Counted from the stretch's first letter, positions 8,947 through 18,705 are shown. The stretch is 64,000 nucleotides of DNA from Bifidobacterium longum subsp. infantis ATCC 15697 = JCM 1222 = DSM 20088 (GCF_000269965.1 NC_017219.1:1922001-1986000), one strand, 5' to 3'. Notes: generated by a model from the sequence alone, not told the origin. Made by a program: numbers and translations.

Positions 8947-9837
8947 ATGAGTGAAACTTCCGATTGCATCGTGTTCAGCGATGCCGCCATCAAGCGTGGT
9001 GACCATATCATCTGGCAGCATGGCACCTTTGCCATTCCCACCGGTTCGGTCACGGCCATCGTCGGCACCAACGGCACCGGCAAAACCACGATGATGAGGG
9101 CCGAACTGGGACTTTTGCCGCTTTGCCATGGCAGCCTGACCGTACTGGGCAAGCCCGCAGGCGAGATGAACAAACGCATCGGATATGTGCCGCAGAGCTA
9201 TGTGGCGAATGTCGATTCCAATCTCACCGCCGAACAATCCGTGTTGCTGGGTCTGACCGGCACCCGATTCGGCATCCACCCCATCACCAAGGCCCAGAAA
9301 GCCAAAGCGCTCAAGGCGATGGAGTTCACCGGCATCGCCGACAAGGCGCAGTACCGTCTGTCCGAACTGTCCGGCGGTTTGCGCCAGCGTGTGGCCATCG
9401 CCCAGGCGTTGGTGTGCGATCCACAACTGCTGATGCTTGACGAGCCGTTGGCCAACCTCGATCTGGCCAGTCAACGCGCCACCGTACACGTGCTGGCCAA
9501 GCTGAACCGTGAACTGAACATGACCATCCAGGTGGTTGCGCACGATCTCAATATGCTCTTGCCGATTCTGACCGGTGCCGTCTACTTGCTCGACGGGCAC
9601 CCGCACTACGCCGATATGCACAAAGTGCTCGACTCCGACCTACTCACCCACCTCTACGGCACACAGGTGCAGGTGGTCACCACTCCGCAGGGTGACATGT
9701 TCGTGACCCCGACGCCGGATGAGCCCCAGGACCAGCCGCAGGATATGCACACGGCAGCCGAAGTGGCGCAATTGCACCATCACGAGCACGGCAACGCCAC
9801 CAATGGCAGTGCCGCCAACAGCGCCGAGAATCGATAA
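8947..9837 (+). CDS. Metal ABC transporter ATP-binding protein (ZnuC-like)
   Basis: The protein is 296 residues with Walker A GTNGTGKTT, signature LSGGLRQR, Walker B LLMLDEPLANLD and switch histidine VVAHDLN. It groups with zinc/manganese importer ATPases because it lies between a TroA-like lipoprotein and an ABC-3 permease. The C-terminus carries a histidine-containing extension (AQLHHHEHGNATNG) that could bind metal. The ATG at 8947 has no clear Shine-Dalgarno sequence, so translation may be near-leaderless. The candidate operator lies immediately upstream. Confidence 0.92.
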   Translation: MSETSDCIVFSDAAIKRGDHIIWQHGTFAIPTGSVTAIVGTNGTGKTTMMRAELGLLPLCHGSLTVLGKPAGEMNKRIGYVPQSYVANVDSNLTAEQSVLLGLTGTRFGIHPITKAQKAKALKAMEFTGIADKAQYRLSELSGGLRQRVAIAQALVCDPQLLMLDEPLANLDLASQRATVHVLAKLNRELNMTIQVVAHDLNMLLPILTGAVYLLDGHPHYADMHKVLDSDLLTHLYGTQVQVVTTPQGDMFVTPTPDEPQDQPQDMHTAAEVAQLHHHEHGNATNGSAANSAENR

Positions 9838-9856
9838 CATCAAGCTAGCCGATCCA

Positions 9857-9874
9857 CAGCCCGTCAACGGGCTG
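9857..9874 (+). other. Intergenic hairpin between ATPase and permease genes
   Basis: CAGCCCG (9857-9863) and CGGGCTG (9868-9874) form a 7-bp stem with a TCAA loop in the 66-bp gap. There is no T-run, so it is more likely an mRNA processing or stability element than a terminator. Confidence 0.45.
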
Positions 9875-9903
9875 CAGCTCAGGCATGGAGAAAATACAGG
9901 GAC

Positions 9904-10737
9904 ATGAGCACCATCAACTTTTCGTATGATCCCGAATGGCTGGACACACTGTCCGCTCCATTCATGACCAACGCCTTCATCGCCGGCCTGTGCATTGCCC
10001 TGGCCGCCGGTGTCATGGGATACTTCACCATCGCCCGTCGTTCCACCTTCGCGGCCCATGCGCTGGCCCATATCGGTCTGCCGGGCGCGACCGGCGCGGT
10101 GTTGCTCGGCCTGCCCGTGTCACTGGGCATGGGCGTGTTCGCACTGGGCGGCGCACTGGTGATCGGTGCTTTGGGCAAGCGCGTTTCCGAGCGTGAAATC
10201 GCAACCGGCACCGTGCTGGCCTTCGCCACCGGCTTGGGTCTGTTCTTCGCGCGATTGTCGAGTTCCGCCTCCCAGCAGATGCAGTCGATCCTCTTCGGCT
10301 CGATCCTGACCATCACCACCGGCCAGATCATCGGCTTCGCCGTGTTCGACGTATTGCTGCTGGCATTGTTGGCCATCATCTACCGCCCGCTGCTGTTCAG
10401 CTCGTTGGATGAGCAGGTGGCACAGGCCAAGGGTGTGCCGATCGGGCTGATGAACGTGGCGTTTATGGCGATTATGGCCGGTGTAATCACCATTGCCGTG
10501 CCGGCAGTGGGCACCTTGCTGATTTTCGCGCTGGTGATCACGCCTGCGGCCACCGCCAATATTCTGGCCGGCTCCCCATTCAAGGCGATGGTGATCGCCA
10601 GCGTGCTGTGCCTGGTGTCGATTTGGGCCGGACTCGTGCTGTCGGCGATGTTCCCCGCCCCCCCGAGCTTCATTATCGTGACGCTTTCCACCCTGTTCTG
10701 GGCTATCGCCAAGGCCGTGGAGACAGTGCGGAAGTAA
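9904..10737 (+). CDS. Metal ABC transporter permease (ABC-3/ZnuB family)
   Basis: This 277-residue ABC-3 permease has about eight hydrophobic helices, including FIAGLCIALAAGVMGYFTI near the N-terminus and VGTLLIFALVITPAATANIL, the conserved region of this family that contacts the ATPase. It forms the membrane channel for the upstream lipoprotein and ATPase. Length and motif order are normal. A strong terminator ends the unit. Confidence 0.93.
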   Translation: MSTINFSYDPEWLDTLSAPFMTNAFIAGLCIALAAGVMGYFTIARRSTFAAHALAHIGLPGATGAVLLGLPVSLGMGVFALGGALVIGALGKRVSEREIATGTVLAFATGLGLFFARLSSSASQQMQSILFGSILTITTGQIIGFAVFDVLLLALLAIIYRPLLFSSLDEQVAQAKGVPIGLMNVAFMAIMAGVITIAVPAVGTLLIFALVITPAATANILAGSPFKAMVIASVLCLVSIWAGLVLSAMFPAPPSFIIVTLSTLFWAIAKAVETVRK

Positions 10738-10754
10738 TCTCATTCATTTTTCTT

Positions 10755-10783
10755 GCCCCCGCTGGCAAATTCATAGCGGGGGC
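10755..10783 (+). terminator. Terminator between permease gene and ispF
   Basis: GCCCCCGCT (10755-10763) pairs with AGCGGGGGC (10775-10783), followed by TTTGTTAT. It ends the metal transporter unit and lies just beyond the ispF stop (10788). Confidence 0.85.
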
Positions 10784-10787
10784 TTTG

Positions 10788-11312
10788 TTATATCTTTTCC
10801 ACCAAGGCATTGGCGATGGCGGCGATGCCTTCGCCGCGGCCAGTGAATCCCATATGGTCGGTGGTGGTGGCGGTAACCGATACCGGGCAACCAACCGCCG
10901 CAGACAGGGCGGCTTCGGCTTCAGCACGGCGTGTGCCGATTTTCGGACGGTTGCCGATGATCGCCACTGAGGCCGATGCCGGCGTATACCCGTTGGATGC
11001 CAGATGCGCCACAACTTCTTGCAGCATATCGATGCCATGCCTTCCGGCACCATGCGCGTCCGCACCGACACCGAACAGTGAACCAATGTCTCCCAATCGG
11101 GCGGCGGCAAGCAACGCGTCAATCAGGGCGTGCGCGGCCACATCGCCATCGGAATCGCCTTCGATACCCTCGTATCTGGCGGCATCGGCCTCGCTGCATG
11201 AATCAGGCACCGGCCAGTAGAGCCCGGCAATCCACAGTTCACGGCCTGAACCGGCAGGCGCAAAACGGTGAGCGTCAAAACCTTGCCCTATCAGCACTCC
11301 TGCAGCCCCCAT
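10788..11312 (-). CDS. ispF: 2-C-methyl-D-erythritol 2,4-cyclodiphosphate synthase
   Basis: The protein is 174 residues. IspF cyclises CDP-methylerythritol phosphate in the MEP isoprenoid pathway. The N-terminal GQGFDAHRF carries the zinc ligands Asp and His. GDSDGDVAAHALIDALL is the family signature with the third ligand, and VTATTTDHMGFTGRGEGI is the C-terminal CDP-binding region. A loop after the first strand (YWPVPDSCSEADAARYEG) is longer than in E. coli. It is leftward, just downstream of carD, an order shared by other Actinobacteria (carD-ispD/F). Confidence 0.95.
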   Translation of the reverse strand: MGAAGVLIGQGFDAHRFAPAGSGRELWIAGLYWPVPDSCSEADAARYEGIEGDSDGDVAAHALIDALLAAARLGDIGSLFGVGADAHGAGRHGIDMLQEVVAHLASNGYTPASASVAIIGNRPKIGTRRAEAEAALSAAVGCPVSVTATTTDHMGFTGRGEGIAAIANALVEKI

Positions 11313-11420
11313 GCAGTTCCCTTCGATGGCATTGCCCAGATGAACGGCAGCAAACGATTATGAATCACGAAGCCCCGGCGCATCGCATAAGGACACGACC
11401 GAGGCCTCAAAACAATCAAA

Positions 11421-12014
11421 TCACTTCTTCTTGGACTTCTTCTCGGCTTCGACACGAGCCAAAGTATCGGCCGCGGCCTCTTCGGGCTCGGCGGTGTGAT
11501 GCTTGTCGTCACCGGGCTGAGCGGGCTCGTAGCCCAGGTTCACGTCGAGCAGACGCTGGGCTTCCGCCTCGTCGATCTTCTCGGACAAGGCGATCTCAGA
11601 AGTCAGAATGGCGCGGGCCTTGGTGAGCATACGCTTCTCGCCCGCGGACAGGCCGTGCTCGTCGACATCGCGCTGGGCGAGATCGCGAACCACTTCGGCG
11701 ATCTTGTTGACATCGCCGGTGGCGATCTTTTCGACGTTCAGCTTGTAACGGCGAGACCAGTTCATCTCTTTCTCGATGATCGGGGTCCGCAGGATGCCGA
11801 ACACCTTGGCCACTTCGGATGCGGAGACGATGTCACGCACGCCGACCTTCTTGGCATTGTCCACGGGAACGTTGATGACCAAACCATCGGAAGAGAGTAC
11901 GGACAACTGCAGATATTCGCGCGTCACTCCCTTGACCGTCCGCTCGGTAATGGCCTCCACCTTCGCTGCACCATGACGCGGATAGACGACCATATCGCCG
12001 ACTTTGTAAGACAT
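11421..12014 (-). CDS. carD: CarD family RNA polymerase-binding regulator
   Basis: The protein is 197 residues starting at [15 protein letters not shown]. The start ATG 12014 follows GGAGGG; an in-frame start further upstream is poorer. The N-terminal CarD/TRCF Tudor-like domain, about 1-60, binds the RNA polymerase beta lobe. The helical C-terminal domain, about 65-160, contacts DNA at the promoter fork and includes the tryptophan in NWSRRYK. The last 35 residues form an E/A/K-rich tail. CarD stabilises open complexes at rRNA and many other promoters in Actinobacteria. It diverges from glgB. Confidence 0.94.
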   Translation of the reverse strand: MSYKVGDMVVYPRHGAAKVEAITERTVKGVTREYLQLSVLSSDGLVINVPVDNAKKVGVRDIVSASEVAKVFGILRTPIIEKEMNWSRRYKLNVEKIATGDVNKIAEVVRDLAQRDVDEHGLSAGEKRMLTKARAILTSEIALSEKIDEAEAQRLLDVNLGYEPAQPGDDKHHTAEPEEAAADTLARVEAEKKSKKK

Positions 12015-12191
12015 GTACCCTCCGAGAACTGACGGCTTACACACAAAAACTCGAATAATTATGCCATGCGGTCTGGACCGCCCCTATGAGAGCGCTCACA
12101 ACCACGAAGACACACCGAAAAGGGCAAGAATTCGCCATTTTCGACGCGCCAATGTAGCGTTTTCGACTCCAACGCACGTAAACTTTGGGTC

Positions 12192-14444
12192 ATGGCTAAA
12201 GAAACGAAGATCAAGGAAGATACCGTCACCGTGCCTGTCGCCCAAGGCGACCTCGATGCGGTGAGCAATGCTGAATTCTACAACCCTCACGGAGTTCTCG
12301 GCGGGCATCTCGGCATCGGCAAGCATGCCGACACCGCCACAATCCGTGTGCTGCGTCCGCTTGCCAAGTCCGTGACCATCCTCACCCAGGATGGTGAATA
12401 CCCGATGACCCACGAATACAACGGCGTGTTCGTGACTACCGTGCCGGCTTCCGGCACCAAGAAGCAGCCCACGATTCCCGACTACCGCGTCAGGACCGAG
12501 TGGGAAAGCGGCGCAGTGCTCATTGAGGACGACCCATACCGTTATATGCCCACAGTCGGCGACATGGACACCTATCTGTTCGGCGAGGGCCGTCACGAGA
12601 AGCTCTGGGAGGCGCTTGGCGCGCATGTGCTGCGCTATGACGATCCGATGGGCGGCGTAGACGGCACGCCTGGCGAACAGGTGGTAGGCACCGCGTTCTC
12701 CGTGTGGGCCCCGAACGCTCACGCCGTGCGCGTGGTCGGTAACTTCAACGCCTGGGATGGCCGTCGTCATGCCATGCGCGAGCTCGGCTCCTCCGGCGTG
12801 TGGGAAATCTTCATCCCCGGAATCGGCGCGGGCGAGACCTACAAGTTCCAGATCCTGAACGCCAATTACACGTGGGAGATGAAGGCTGACCCGATGGAGC
12901 GTCAGCACGAGGTTCCGCCGAACACCGCCTCCATCGTCACCGAATCCACCTACGAGTGGAACGATGACGCCTGGATGCAGCACCGCCGCACCACCAACCC
13001 GCATGATGGCCCGGTCTCCATCTATGAGGTGCACGCCGGCAGCTGGAAGCAGGGACTGACCTACCGTGACCTGGCCAAGCAGCTCGTGGACTACGTCAGG
13101 CAGGAAGGCTTCACCCACGTGGAGTTCATGCCACTGGCCCAGCACCCGTTCTCCGGCTCCTGGGGCTATCAGGTCACCGGCTACTATGCGGTGGACTCCC
13201 GTCTCGGTTCCCCCGACGACTTCCGTTACCTTGTCGACCAGTTCCATCAGGCCGGCATCGGCGTGATCATGGACTGGGTGCCCGCCCACTTCCCGAAGGA
13301 CGCCTTCGCGCTCGGCCGCTTCGACGGCACCCCGCTGTACGAGGACCCGGACCCGCTGCGCGGCGAACACCCCGAGTGGGGCACCTATGTGTTCAACTTC
13401 GGACGCCGCGAAGTACGCAACTTCCTGGTGGCCAACGCCCTGTTCTGGCTCGAGGACCTGCACGTCGACGCACTGCGCGTGGATGCCGTCAGCTCCATGC
13501 TCTACCTCGACTACAGCCGCGAACCCGGCCAGTGGCGTCCGAACATCTACGGCGGACGCGAAAACCTGGAGGCCATCGACTTCCTCAAGGAAGCCACCGC
13601 CACCGCGTACAAGAACAACCCCGGCGTCATGATGATCGCCGAAGAGTCCACCGCATGGCCGGGCATCACCGCCCCCACCTCCGCCGGAGGCATCGGCTTC
13701 GGCATGAAGTGGAACATGGGCTGGATGCACGACACCCTCGAGTATCTGCACGAGGAGCCCATCAACCGCAAGTGGCACCACAACGAAATCACCTTCTCCA
13801 TGGTGTACGCCTACTCCGAACACTACGTATTGCCCATCAGCCACGATGAAGTCGTGTACGGCAAGGGCTCCCTGTACGGCAAGATGCCGGGCGATGGCTG
13901 GCAGAAGCTAGCCGGCGTGCGTTCGATGTTCGCCTATCAGTGGGCTCACCCGGGCAAGAAGCTCTCCTTCATGGGCAACGAGCTGGCCCAGTGGGGCGAG
14001 TGGGATCACGACGCCTCCATCGATTGGGATTGCCTGAACTGGCAGGAGCACCGTCAGGTCCAGACCATGGTCGCCGACCTTAACGCCTTCTACAAGGCGC
14101 ATCCGGCACTTTGGAGCCAGGACTTCGATCCGGCCGGCTTCCAGTGGCTGACCAGCGACGATGCAGACCACAACACGCTGAGCTTCCTGCGCATCGGCAC
14201 CAAGGGCGAGACCTTGGCCGTGGTGGTCAACTTCTCCGGTGAAGCCTGGTCCGATTACCAGGTGGCGCTGCCCACCGGCGGCAAGTGGACCGAAGTGTTC
14301 ACCACCGATGACGCCAAGTACGGCGGCTCCGACATCCACAACGGCACCTTTGAAGCGGTCGAGGGCGAATATCATTCGCGTCCGTTCTCGGCGAAGATCA
14401 CCGTTCCGGCTCTGGGAGTTGTATTCTTGAAGCCGGAAGACTGA
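12192..14444 (+). CDS. glgB: 1,4-alpha-glucan branching enzyme (GH13)
   Basis: The protein is 750 residues, normal for GlgB. It makes alpha-1,6 branches in glycogen. It has an N-terminal CBM48-like domain ([19 protein letters not shown]), then the GH13 barrel. Visible conserved regions are [19 protein letters not shown] with the nucleophile Asp, [11 protein letters not shown] with the acid/base Glu, and [12 protein letters not shown] with the transition-state Asp. An all-beta C-terminal domain ends the protein. It stands alone between carD and a two-component pair. Glycogen synthesis fits a saccharolytic gut organism. Confidence 0.97.
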   Translation: MAKETKIKEDTVTVPVAQGDLDAVSNAEFYNPHGVLGGHLGIGKHADTATIRVLRPLAKSVTILTQDGEYPMTHEYNGVFVTTVPASGTKKQPTIPDYRVRTEWESGAVLIEDDPYRYMPTVGDMDTYLFGEGRHEKLWEALGAHVLRYDDPMGGVDGTPGEQVVGTAFSVWAPNAHAVRVVGNFNAWDGRRHAMRELGSSGVWEIFIPGIGAGETYKFQILNANYTWEMKADPMERQHEVPPNTASIVTESTYEWNDDAWMQHRRTTNPHDGPVSIYEVHAGSWKQGLTYRDLAKQLVDYVRQEGFTHVEFMPLAQHPFSGSWGYQVTGYYAVDSRLGSPDDFRYLVDQFHQAGIGVIMDWVPAHFPKDAFALGRFDGTPLYEDPDPLRGEHPEWGTYVFNFGRREVRNFLVANALFWLEDLHVDALRVDAVSSMLYLDYSREPGQWRPNIYGGRENLEAIDFLKEATATAYKNNPGVMMIAEESTAWPGITAPTSAGGIGFGMKWNMGWMHDTLEYLHEEPINRKWHHNEITFSMVYAYSEHYVLPISHDEVVYGKGSLYGKMPGDGWQKLAGVRSMFAYQWAHPGKKLSFMGNELAQWGEWDHDASIDWDCLNWQEHRQVQTMVADLNAFYKAHPALWSQDFDPAGFQWLTSDDADHNTLSFLRIGTKGETLAVVVNFSGEAWSDYQVALPTGGKWTEVFTTDDAKYGGSDIHNGTFEAVEGEYHSRPFSAKITVPALGVVFLKPED

Positions 14445-14479
14445 ACTGGTCAACAGGCTGAAAGGTAACCGGTTTATTT

Positions 14480-15202
14480 ATGCTCAATACCACAGCGCGT
14501 CAGAATACGACACCGCGCACGGTGCTGGTGGTCGAGGACGAGCCCACGCTCGCCACGGCCATTGCCCAGCGCATCACCGCTGAAGGATGGACCGCTCGCG
14601 TGGCCGGGGACGGCGCTTCCGCCGTCCAGGCCGCGTCCCAGCTACGCCCCGATCTGGTAATCATGGACATCATGCTGCCGGTCATGGATGGTCTTGAGGC
14701 CACCAAACGCATCGTCGCCGAACGTCCGGTGCCGGTGCTGATTCTCACCGCGCGTGATGACGAGGCCGACAAGGTCATCGGTCTGGGAGCGGGCGCCGAT
14801 GATTACATGACCAAACCGTTCTCCATGCGCGAGCTCATCGCCCGCTGCAAGGCGCTGCTGCGCCGCGTGGAGCGTGCGAAGGTCATCGCCAAGAATTCGG
14901 AGAACGAGAAGCTGCTCGACTTCGGTTCGATAGTCATCGACCCGGCACAGCGCATCGTCACCGTGAACGGCGAGCAGGTGCATCTGACCCCCACCGAGTT
15001 CGATCTGCTGGCCACACTGGCCCGCCGCCCGAAGTCGGTGCTCACCCGCGAAAAGCTGCTCGAAGAGGTCTGGGACTGGGTCGACGCATCCGGCACCCGC
15101 ACCGTCGACAGCCATGTCAAGGCGCTGCGCCATAAGCTCGGCGCCGATACCATCCGCACCGTGCATGGCGTGGGCTACGCTTTCGAGCCGCCGACCGCGT
15201 GA
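14480..15202 (+). CDS. OmpR/PhoB-family response regulator
   Basis: The protein is 240 residues. The receiver domain has VVEDEP (acidic pair near residue 19-21), phospho-acceptor D63 in LVIMDIMLPVMD, ILTARD and a lysine in MTKPFSM. The winged-helix DNA-binding domain is at about 145-238, including HLTPTEFDLLATLARRPKSVLTR and ending GVGYAFE. Its stop overlaps the kinase start (TGATG), so the two form a coupled pair. The signal and regulon are unknown. Confidence 0.95.
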   Translation: MLNTTARQNTTPRTVLVVEDEPTLATAIAQRITAEGWTARVAGDGASAVQAASQLRPDLVIMDIMLPVMDGLEATKRIVAERPVPVLILTARDDEADKVIGLGAGADDYMTKPFSMRELIARCKALLRRVERAKVIAKNSENEKLLDFGSIVIDPAQRIVTVNGEQVHLTPTEFDLLATLARRPKSVLTREKLLEEVWDWVDASGTRTVDSHVKALRHKLGADTIRTVHGVGYAFEPPTA

Positions 15203-16275
15203 TGGCATCCAAAAAACAACAGCAATCCCGGCTTGATGCGATGAAACATCGCATCAAGCCGGTTGATTTGTTCTCCTCTCTGAAGCTGGAACTCAGCGCA
15301 CTGATCGTTATCGCCACGGCCGTCGCGTTTGCCATGTGCTGGTTCCTACTGAAATTCGGCTGGTCCGGTTGGATCGCCATGCCGCTGACCTTGGTACTGG
15401 CATTGGGCATCACCTATTTCTTCTCCCGCGGCACCACCGCTCCCCTACGCCAGATGCGCGATGTGGCCGAAGCCATGGCGGATGGCGATTACACGGTCCG
15501 CGTGGATATCGATCAGAATCGTCACGACGAGGTCGGCCAGCTTGCCCGTTCGTTCAACGAGATGGCCGGCGAACTCGAGCATGCCGATAAAATGCGCCGC
15601 GACATGATCGCCAACGTGAGCCATGAACTGCGCACGCCGGTCTCCGCCCTGCAGGCGATGGTCGAGAACATGGCCGACGGCGTCACCGAACCCACCCCCG
15701 CCAACCTGGAGGGAATCCTCACTCAGACGCACCGGCTTTCCGACCTCATCGCCTTTCTGCTGGATCTGAGCCGCATCGAGGCGGGTGCGGCGAGTTTGAA
15801 TATCGAGAAGTTCAATTTCGCCGACTTTCTTGACGAAACCATCGAGCCGTTGGAAATCGCCGATGGCGGTCACGCCCACGACATCCATGTCACCGTGCCG
15901 GCCGACATCTCGATGGAAGGCGATCAGGACCGCCTGCGCCAGCTATTCACCAACATCATCGCCAACGCGCTGAAACATTCGGCCGACGGCACCACCGTGC
16001 TGGTCGATGCCCACGAGGACGAAAACCAAGGCACCATCGTGACCAATGTGGTGAATTTCGGCTCACAGATTGCGCTTTCCGACCGTTCAGACATCTTCCG
16101 GCGCTTTGTCAAAGGCAAGACAGGTCCCGGCACCGAGTCGGGCGGCACCGGTCTTGGCCTGTCCATCGCGCGCTGGGCGGCACAATTGCACGGTGGCACC
16201 GTCAAAGTGGTCGATGACACGCGAGGGGCCGATTTCGAAATCATCCTGCCTAAATATCACATCGCCGAACGCTGA
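15202..16275 (+). CDS. Sensor histidine kinase (HAMP, HisKA, HATPase)
   Basis: The protein is 357 residues. Two membrane helices at about 30-50 and 57-74 are separated by only a few residues, so there is almost no extracytoplasmic sensor domain. A HAMP domain (about 75-130), the H-box IANVSHELRTPVSAL with H141, and an HATPase domain with N-box NIIANALKH and G-box SGGTGLGLSIARW follow. The short periplasmic loop suggests an intramembrane-sensing type. It overlaps the response-regulator stop; I prefer ATG 15202 over the GTG one codon earlier. Confidence 0.94.
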   Translation: MASKKQQQSRLDAMKHRIKPVDLFSSLKLELSALIVIATAVAFAMCWFLLKFGWSGWIAMPLTLVLALGITYFFSRGTTAPLRQMRDVAEAMADGDYTVRVDIDQNRHDEVGQLARSFNEMAGELEHADKMRRDMIANVSHELRTPVSALQAMVENMADGVTEPTPANLEGILTQTHRLSDLIAFLLDLSRIEAGAASLNIEKFNFADFLDETIEPLEIADGGHAHDIHVTVPADISMEGDQDRLRQLFTNIIANALKHSADGTTVLVDAHEDENQGTIVTNVVNFGSQIALSDRSDIFRRFVKGKTGPGTESGGTGLGLSIARWAAQLHGGTVKVVDDTRGADFEIILPKYHIAER

Positions 16276-16300
16276 TATTGTCCGACGTCCTACCGTATAC

Positions 16301-16326
16301 TGTATTCGAACAAATGTTCGAATACA
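16301..16326. promoter_or_regulatory. SOS (LexA) box upstream of UmuD-like gene
   Basis: A core CGAACAAATGTTCG (16307-16320) matches the Gram-positive LexA box CGAACRNRYGTTCG. It is embedded in a 26-bp near-perfect palindrome whose outer arms are TGTATTCGAA and TTCGAATACA. The start codon of the S24 gene is 17 bp downstream. Confidence 0.85.
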
Positions 16327-16342
16327 GGGTGGGAGGCACAGC

Positions 16343-16729
16343 ATGACACAGCAATCCGAGTCACGAACCATGCCGCACGAGGCCACGCTGTTTGTTATGC
16401 AGATGGCCGGCGATTCCATGATCAATGCGGGTATTCATAACGGCGATCTGCTGATTGTCGACCGTTCGTTAACACCAGTCCCCGGAGATGTGGTTGCGGC
16501 TGTCATGGATGACGAAATCGCCATCAAGCGGCTGGTTTCACGGGCCAGCACCACCATATTGCACGCCGAGAATCCGCGATACCCCGATTACATGCCAAGC
16601 AACGGCGCTTCGCCTGCTATCTGGGGCATCGTAACCGATGTCATTCACCCACTGATATCGTCATCGGACCGTCGCACCACGGCATCCGCCAATACCAGCA
16701 CGCCCACCACTTTAGTACCGGCCTGCTGA
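16343..16729 (+). CDS. S24-family UmuD/LexA-like autoprotease
   Basis: This 128-residue protein is essentially a lone S24 peptidase domain. Catalytic Ser25 lies in MAGDSMINAGI and Lys62 in EIAIKRL. It has no N-terminal DNA-binding domain, so it resembles UmuD rather than LexA. Start ATG 16343 follows GGGAGG. The SOS box in its promoter predicts DNA-damage induction. No umuC or other polymerase gene is next to it. Its last 85 bp overlap, on the opposite strand, the 3' end of comF, and the matching C-terminal residues look non-conserved. Confidence 0.85.
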   Translation: MTQQSESRTMPHEATLFVMQMAGDSMINAGIHNGDLLIVDRSLTPVPGDVVAAVMDDEIAIKRLVSRASTTILHAENPRYPDYMPSNGASPAIWGIVTDVIHPLISSSDRRTTASANTSTPTTLVPAC

Positions 16730-17367
16730 AATGTCTGAACGCATTGCCGCACGGTGGCACCTGTGGTGACGATGTCATCAATGAGAAGCACCACGTCGCC
16801 ATGGCCGATGAGATCACGCTTCACCGTGACATGACCGGTGATACGGCGGGCACGCTGTGCCGAAGAGACCTGCTGCACGGAGCGTGCCTTGGTGGAGGAG
16901 CTCAGGGCATTGCATGGTCGCGCATCGACGCCGTACCCACGCAATGCCCCTGCCACCGATTTGGCCAACGGTGCCGTGTGAGCCCGTCCTCTTCGGCGCA
17001 TTGACGCCCGCGATGACGGCACCGGAACCACCAATACGCGATGACCCAAGCATGATGATGGTATTGGCGTCTTGTTCAGCAGCGACACCATGATGCGGCC
17101 GAACGGGCCGTCAAGCTCGGTATCGTCGTGGTCCTTCCAGTCGAGAATGGCACGACGCGCCGCTCCCTGATAGATTGACGCGGACCATATACGGGCTCCG
17201 CCACCACTGTCTGCATCCCGTTCCCGGCATTGCGCGAACAGGGCCCAGCATGCCGCACACAATACCTCATCCGGCGCGTCACACCCAGCGCAGCCGCGTG
17301 GAAACAGCAGATTGCAGGCCTGCGCCCACATCACATGCCACCACTTGTATACGCTCGGCCCGTCCAT
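16645..17367 (-). CDS. comF: ComF family protein (phosphoribosyltransferase-like)
   Basis: This 240-residue protein has N-terminal zinc-finger cysteines (FPRGCAGCDAPDEVLCAACW) followed by a PRTase domain with the PRPP-binding motif VVLLIDDIVTTGAT. ComF proteins are linked to DNA uptake and processing; the natural-competence role in bifidobacteria is untested. The 3' end overlaps that of the convergent UmuD-like gene by 85 bp, an unusually long antisense overlap. Confidence 0.9.
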   Translation of the reverse strand: MDGPSVYKWWHVMWAQACNLLFPRGCAGCDAPDEVLCAACWALFAQCRERDADSGGGARIWSASIYQGAARRAILDWKDHDDTELDGPFGRIMVSLLNKTPIPSSCLGHRVLVVPVPSSRASMRRRGRAHTAPLAKSVAGALRGYGVDARPCNALSSSTKARSVQQVSSAQRARRITGHVTVKRDLIGHGDVVLLIDDIVTTGATVRQCVQTFQQAGTKVVGVLVLADAVVRRSDDDISG

Positions 17368-17379
17368 AACGCGTCACCA

Positions 17380-18183
17380 TCAAGCTGAAGTATCGAATCG
17401 CGCAAGCAGTGCATCCAGCAGTTGTACCGTATCTTGCGGATTCTCCACACGAACACCGATCGCACCGGCCTCAACCGCGGGATAGTCATTACCCGTAGGC
17501 GTCATGCGATCACCCACGAACACCATTTCATCGGCCCGTATGCCAAGTGTCTGCGTCAGCTTGCGCACGGCATAGGCCTTATCGATGCCGCATTCGCTGA
17601 CATCCACACTGGTGTATCCGCCGGCCCTGACCCGCATATGCGGCAGATCGGCCTTGACCGCTTCGACCAGCGCCTGTTTCTTCGTGTTATCGCGATCCCA
17701 TGCCTGCTTGGCCGCTACGGATGCGAACTGTCCAAGAGCGGAGAAGGTAATCTGGCTGCCCCTGTTCTCGATTCGAGGCCCCCATACCTGCTGTTCCCAC
17801 AATCCCAGTTCCCGGGCATGTCGCTCAAGACTTTCCGAGACAGCAGCCACGGTGGCTTCGGACAGATCATGCGCATACACCAAGGCCCATTGCGTGCCAT
17901 CCCACCGGTAATACCGGGAGCCGGAGGTAGGCATGACATGCAGATTGCCGCGCCTGGCATTCGGGGTGAGCACATCCAGCACCTGCGAGGTGACCACCGC
18001 CATGCCGCCCCCTGAGATCAGGGCCACCACCGTATGGTCGAGCAACGCACAGAACCGTTCGATCATCGCGGGCTTCATCGGCTGTTTTGAGCTGGCCAGC
18101 GTGTTGTCCAAATCGAAACCGAACACCTTGGCGTTGGAGCAGACATTATCGAAATCAAGTTCGGACCACGAACGTACCACCAT
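17380..18183 (-). CDS. HAD-superfamily (IIB) phosphatase
   Basis: This 267-residue hydrolase has motif I FGFDLDNTLA (nucleophile Asp), motif II VALISGGG, and motif IV VFVGDRMTPTGNDYPAVEAG. The IIB cap lies in the middle. Similar proteins are phosphomannomutase-like or sugar phosphatases. The substrate is not predictable. It is 12 bp upstream of comF in the same direction and probably cotranscribed. Confidence 0.88.
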   Translation of the reverse strand: MVVRSWSELDFDNVCSNAKVFGFDLDNTLASSKQPMKPAMIERFCALLDHTVVALISGGGMAVVTSQVLDVLTPNARRGNLHVMPTSGSRYYRWDGTQWALVYAHDLSEATVAAVSESLERHARELGLWEQQVWGPRIENRGSQITFSALGQFASVAAKQAWDRDNTKKQALVEAVKADLPHMRVRAGGYTSVDVSECGIDKAYAVRKLTQTLGIRADEMVFVGDRMTPTGNDYPAVEAGAIGVRVENPQDTVQLLDALLARFDTSA

Positions 18184-18271
18184 CTGTCGCGCCTCCCTCG
18201 TTGACGAATGTTCACAACCAATGAACCAATCCTAACGCATGTTGCCTCCGCCATGCCCTATGGTGGGAACC

Positions 18272-18700
18272 ATGCTTCAGCCACCTTGGAACGCACGAAT
18301 CTACCGTAACCGCCACGGTCGCGGCACACGAACCCCGATGTTCGGCACCCGTCTGCCCCGTTACCGCACCCGAACCGGCATGTTCGACGATATGGTGGCG
18401 GCCCAGGTTCGCAGGCTCGGCCAAGCGTGGCCGGAACTGATACGTCCGATCCAGTTCGCGGTGGAGGATGTGCCGCCTTCGGATCCGACGCCTTGGCAGA
18501 CCGAGCCGAATATGACGTCCCAGTGCTTCCCCGCCAGCCACGGCATTCCCGCACGAGTCGTGCTCTACCGTATGCCGTTGCAGACCGAGGCACCTTCCAA
18601 GCTCGAATTGCAATTGGCCGTCAGGGATGAGCTGGTGGCCCGCATAGCGGAATTGTATGGGCGCAGGCCGGAGGAAATCGACCCTGACTGGGGCCTGTGA
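18272..18700 (+). CDS. Zincin-like (DUF1025) protein with degenerate active site
   Basis: This 142-residue protein resembles the actinobacterial minimal metallopeptidase (Zincin_1/DUF1025) family: an arginine-rich N-terminus (NRHGRGTRTPMFG), MFDDMVAAQVRRL, and a C-terminal helix followed by RRPEEIDPDWGL. At the place where family members carry HExxH this one reads RDELVARIAELYG, so both histidines are absent and hydrolase activity is unlikely. ATG 18272 with GGTGGGA upstream is chosen. The family call is by pattern only. Confidence 0.65.
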   Translation: MLQPPWNARIYRNRHGRGTRTPMFGTRLPRYRTRTGMFDDMVAAQVRRLGQAWPELIRPIQFAVEDVPPSDPTPWQTEPNMTSQCFPASHGIPARVVLYRMPLQTEAPSKLELQLAVRDELVARIAELYGRRPEEIDPDWGL

Positions 18701-18705
18701 CAACA

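Noticed and set aside
12096..13844. 582-codon minus-strand frame antisense to glgB
   Set aside because: Shadow of a high-GC gene; the sequence is repetitive H/V/G/A with no motif, whereas glgB has all GH13 motifs.
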